A stretch of DNA of 23,842 nucleotides from positions 1-23,842 of the forward strand of contig CAYUYM010000029.1 of NCBI GenBank assembly GCA_964449305.1, written 5' to 3'. Both the position numbers and the translations under genes were made by a program. The notes under the pieces were generated by a model. The model made no database searches. It saw nothing but the letters and a program-made list of their open reading frames with translations, and was not told where the DNA came from. Source of the DNA: CAYUYM01 sp964449305. GTDB lineage: Bacteria; Bacteroidota; Ignavibacteria; SZUA-365; CAYQST01. Positions 22,849 through 23,842 of this stretch are shown in pieces; the stretch's first letter is position 1; each line of letters starts with the position of its first letter.

Positions 22849-23842
22849 TGTGATGGCCTTCTGCATTGTGCCTGCCTGCGCCTGGGGGCAGGACCTGTCC
22901 GTCATGGAGGACTCTCTCATCGTCAACAGCATCGGCATCCAGGGCAACGCCGTGTTCTCAAGCGAGGCCCTGCTCGATGGCGTGAGACTCCGCGAATCGC
23001 CCGGTTCCTTCGCCATCTGGATCTACAACAACATCAGCGAGCGCTTCGGGTCCGAACCGCAGTTCTTCGACAACGATCTCTTCCAGCGCGACATCGAAAA
23101 CCTCCAGCAGTTCTACAAGAACAACGGGTACTTCCTCGCCACCGCCAGCGGGGAGGTGCTGCGGCAGGGCGAATCCAAGCGGGTGGACGTCGTCTACCGC
23201 GTCAGTGAGGGGCCGGTCTCGCTCATCGATTCCATCGTCGTCACCTTCCAGCATCCCCTTCCCGACGATGTGATGGCTCTTGTCAGTGACCGCGTGATCC
23301 GCGTTGGAGAGCGCTATCGCGCGGACATGGTGCAGGCCGAGATCCAGCGCGTCCTCGGCATCCTCGCCGACAATGGCTACCCGAACTGCTCCTCAGATGG
23401 CGTCACCGTGGAACGCAAGCTCTCGAACAACAACGTCACCGTCCGGCTGCCGTACTTCTTCGGAAGGCGTCTCTTCTTCGGGAGGATCACGGAGGACATC
23501 CACGGTGTCGACGAGCTGAACCTCACGCGGGCACTGCTGTACGACCGCCTCGAGTTCCGCGAGGGCGATGTGTACAGCAACACACGCAAGGAGCAGGGGG
23601 TCACCAACCTGCACCGCCTCGGCATCTTTTCGAACGTCCAGGCGCTGACAACCATTCCATCGCCGAAGGACACCATCACCGAGCGTATCCCGGTGACGCT
23701 CGTGCTCTACCCCAAGAAGCGGCATGACCTGGAGCCTGGTCTGCTGTTCAACAACTACTTCGGCCGCTTCAATGCGGGGCTGGAGGTGTCGCACCTTTTC
23801 CGCAACGTCTTCGGCGCCTCCCAGATCCTCACCACCAAGGCC
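22832..23842 (+). CDS. Omp85/BamA-TamA family outer-membrane protein (5' part)
   Basis: Open from 22832 to the end of the window (337 codons, 3' end missing). It begins with a signal peptide (MTGLFLVMAFCIVPACAWGQ), followed by POTRA-like repeats: VNSIGIQGNAVFSSEALLDGV with FQRDIENLQQFYKNNGYFLATASGEV; VSLIDSIVV with RADMVQAEIQRVLGILADNGYP; and RITEDIHGVDELNLTRALLYDRLEFREGDVYSNTRKEQGVTNLHRLGIFSNVQ. The beginning of the barrel follows (VTLVLYPKKRHDLEPGLLFNNYFGRFNAGLEVSHLFRNVFG). Family members insert or translocate proteins at the outer membrane. With apparently three POTRA units it looks more like TamA or a BamA paralogue than the five-POTRA BamA. No strong ribosome site precedes the ATG, and the start sits in a hairpin loop. 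Downstream starts would break the signal peptide. Confidence 0.82.
   Translation, partial: MTGLFLVMAFCIVPACAWGQDLSVMEDSLIVNSIGIQGNAVFSSEALLDGVRLRESPGSFAIWIYNNISERFGSEPQFFDNDLFQRDIENLQQFYKNNGYFLATASGEVLRQGESKRVDVVYRVSEGPVSLIDSIVVTFQHPLPDDVMALVSDRVIRVGERYRADMVQAEIQRVLGILADNGYPNCSSDGVTVERKLSNNNVTVRLPYFFGRRLFFGRITEDIHGVDELNLTRALLYDRLEFREGDVYSNTRKEQGVTNLHRLGIFSNVQALTTIPSPKDTITERIPVTLVLYPKKRHDLEPGLLFNNYFGRFNAGLEVSHLFRNVFGASQILTTKA

Noticed and set aside
1..23842. Mobile element, prophage, defence system or CRISPR array
   Set aside because: No transposase, integrase, terminal repeats, toxin-antitoxin pair, nuclease or spaced repeats were found; genes look like core metabolism and envelope functions.

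Overview
The window is a dense, high-GC (roughly 60-65 % by eye) stretch of bacterial chromosome. It encodes an envelope of the diderm type: an MsbA-like ABC exporter, an O-antigen-ligase-like protein, TonB/ExbB/ExbD, an Omp85-family protein and several lipoproteins. The TonB operon with two ExbD proteins, a PstS-like lipoprotein and a TPR protein, plus a very acidic DUF2795 protein, suggest the Bacteroidota/Chlorobiota (FCB) group, perhaps a Kapabacteria- or Ignavibacteria-like lineage. That placement is inference; no rRNA gene is present. I saw no tRNA, rRNA, CRISPR array, insertion sequence or phage gene.

Layout. (1) 1-3193, plus strand: a possible 3' end of an upstream gene, a RimJ/RimL-like GNAT acetyltransferase, an AMP-forming acyl-CoA synthetase and a haem-binding (CxxCH) DUF3365-type lipoprotein. 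(2) 3348-4819, minus strand: an alpha/beta hydrolase coupled by an ATGA overlap to a small exported, barrel-like protein. (3) 5009-11072, plus strand: an unusual indolepyruvate:ferredoxin-oxidoreductase-like protein that lacks the expected N-terminal pyrimidine-binding domain, an adenosine-specific kinase family protein, an MsbA-like ABC transporter and an O-antigen ligase family protein. (4) 11069-14542: a small Cys-rich ORF joined by stop/start overlaps to both neighbours, then a membrane histidine kinase and an NtrC-type sigma-54 response regulator. (5) 14543-14909: a regulatory-looking gap with two inverted repeats and a weak sigma-54-like promoter. (6) 14910-20755: an apparent operon STAS - ExbB - ExbD - ExbD - TonB - small membrane protein - PstS-like lipoprotein - TPR protein, closed by a strong intrinsic terminator. 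(7) 20826-23842: a lipoprotein with two PsbP-like modules, inorganic pyrophosphatase, a DUF2795 protein with a good sigma-70-type promoter, and the 5' part of an Omp85/BamA-family gene whose start codon lies in the loop of a terminator-like hairpin.

How the genes may work together. The ABC exporter and O-antigen ligase fit lipopolysaccharide or other polysaccharide export. The kinase/regulator pair sits directly behind them and directly ahead of a gap resembling an enhancer-dependent promoter for the TonB operon. Control of the TonB operon by this pair is a testable inference. The most unusual points are the truncated IOR-like enzyme, the coupled Cys-rich ORF, and the hairpin over the Omp85 start.
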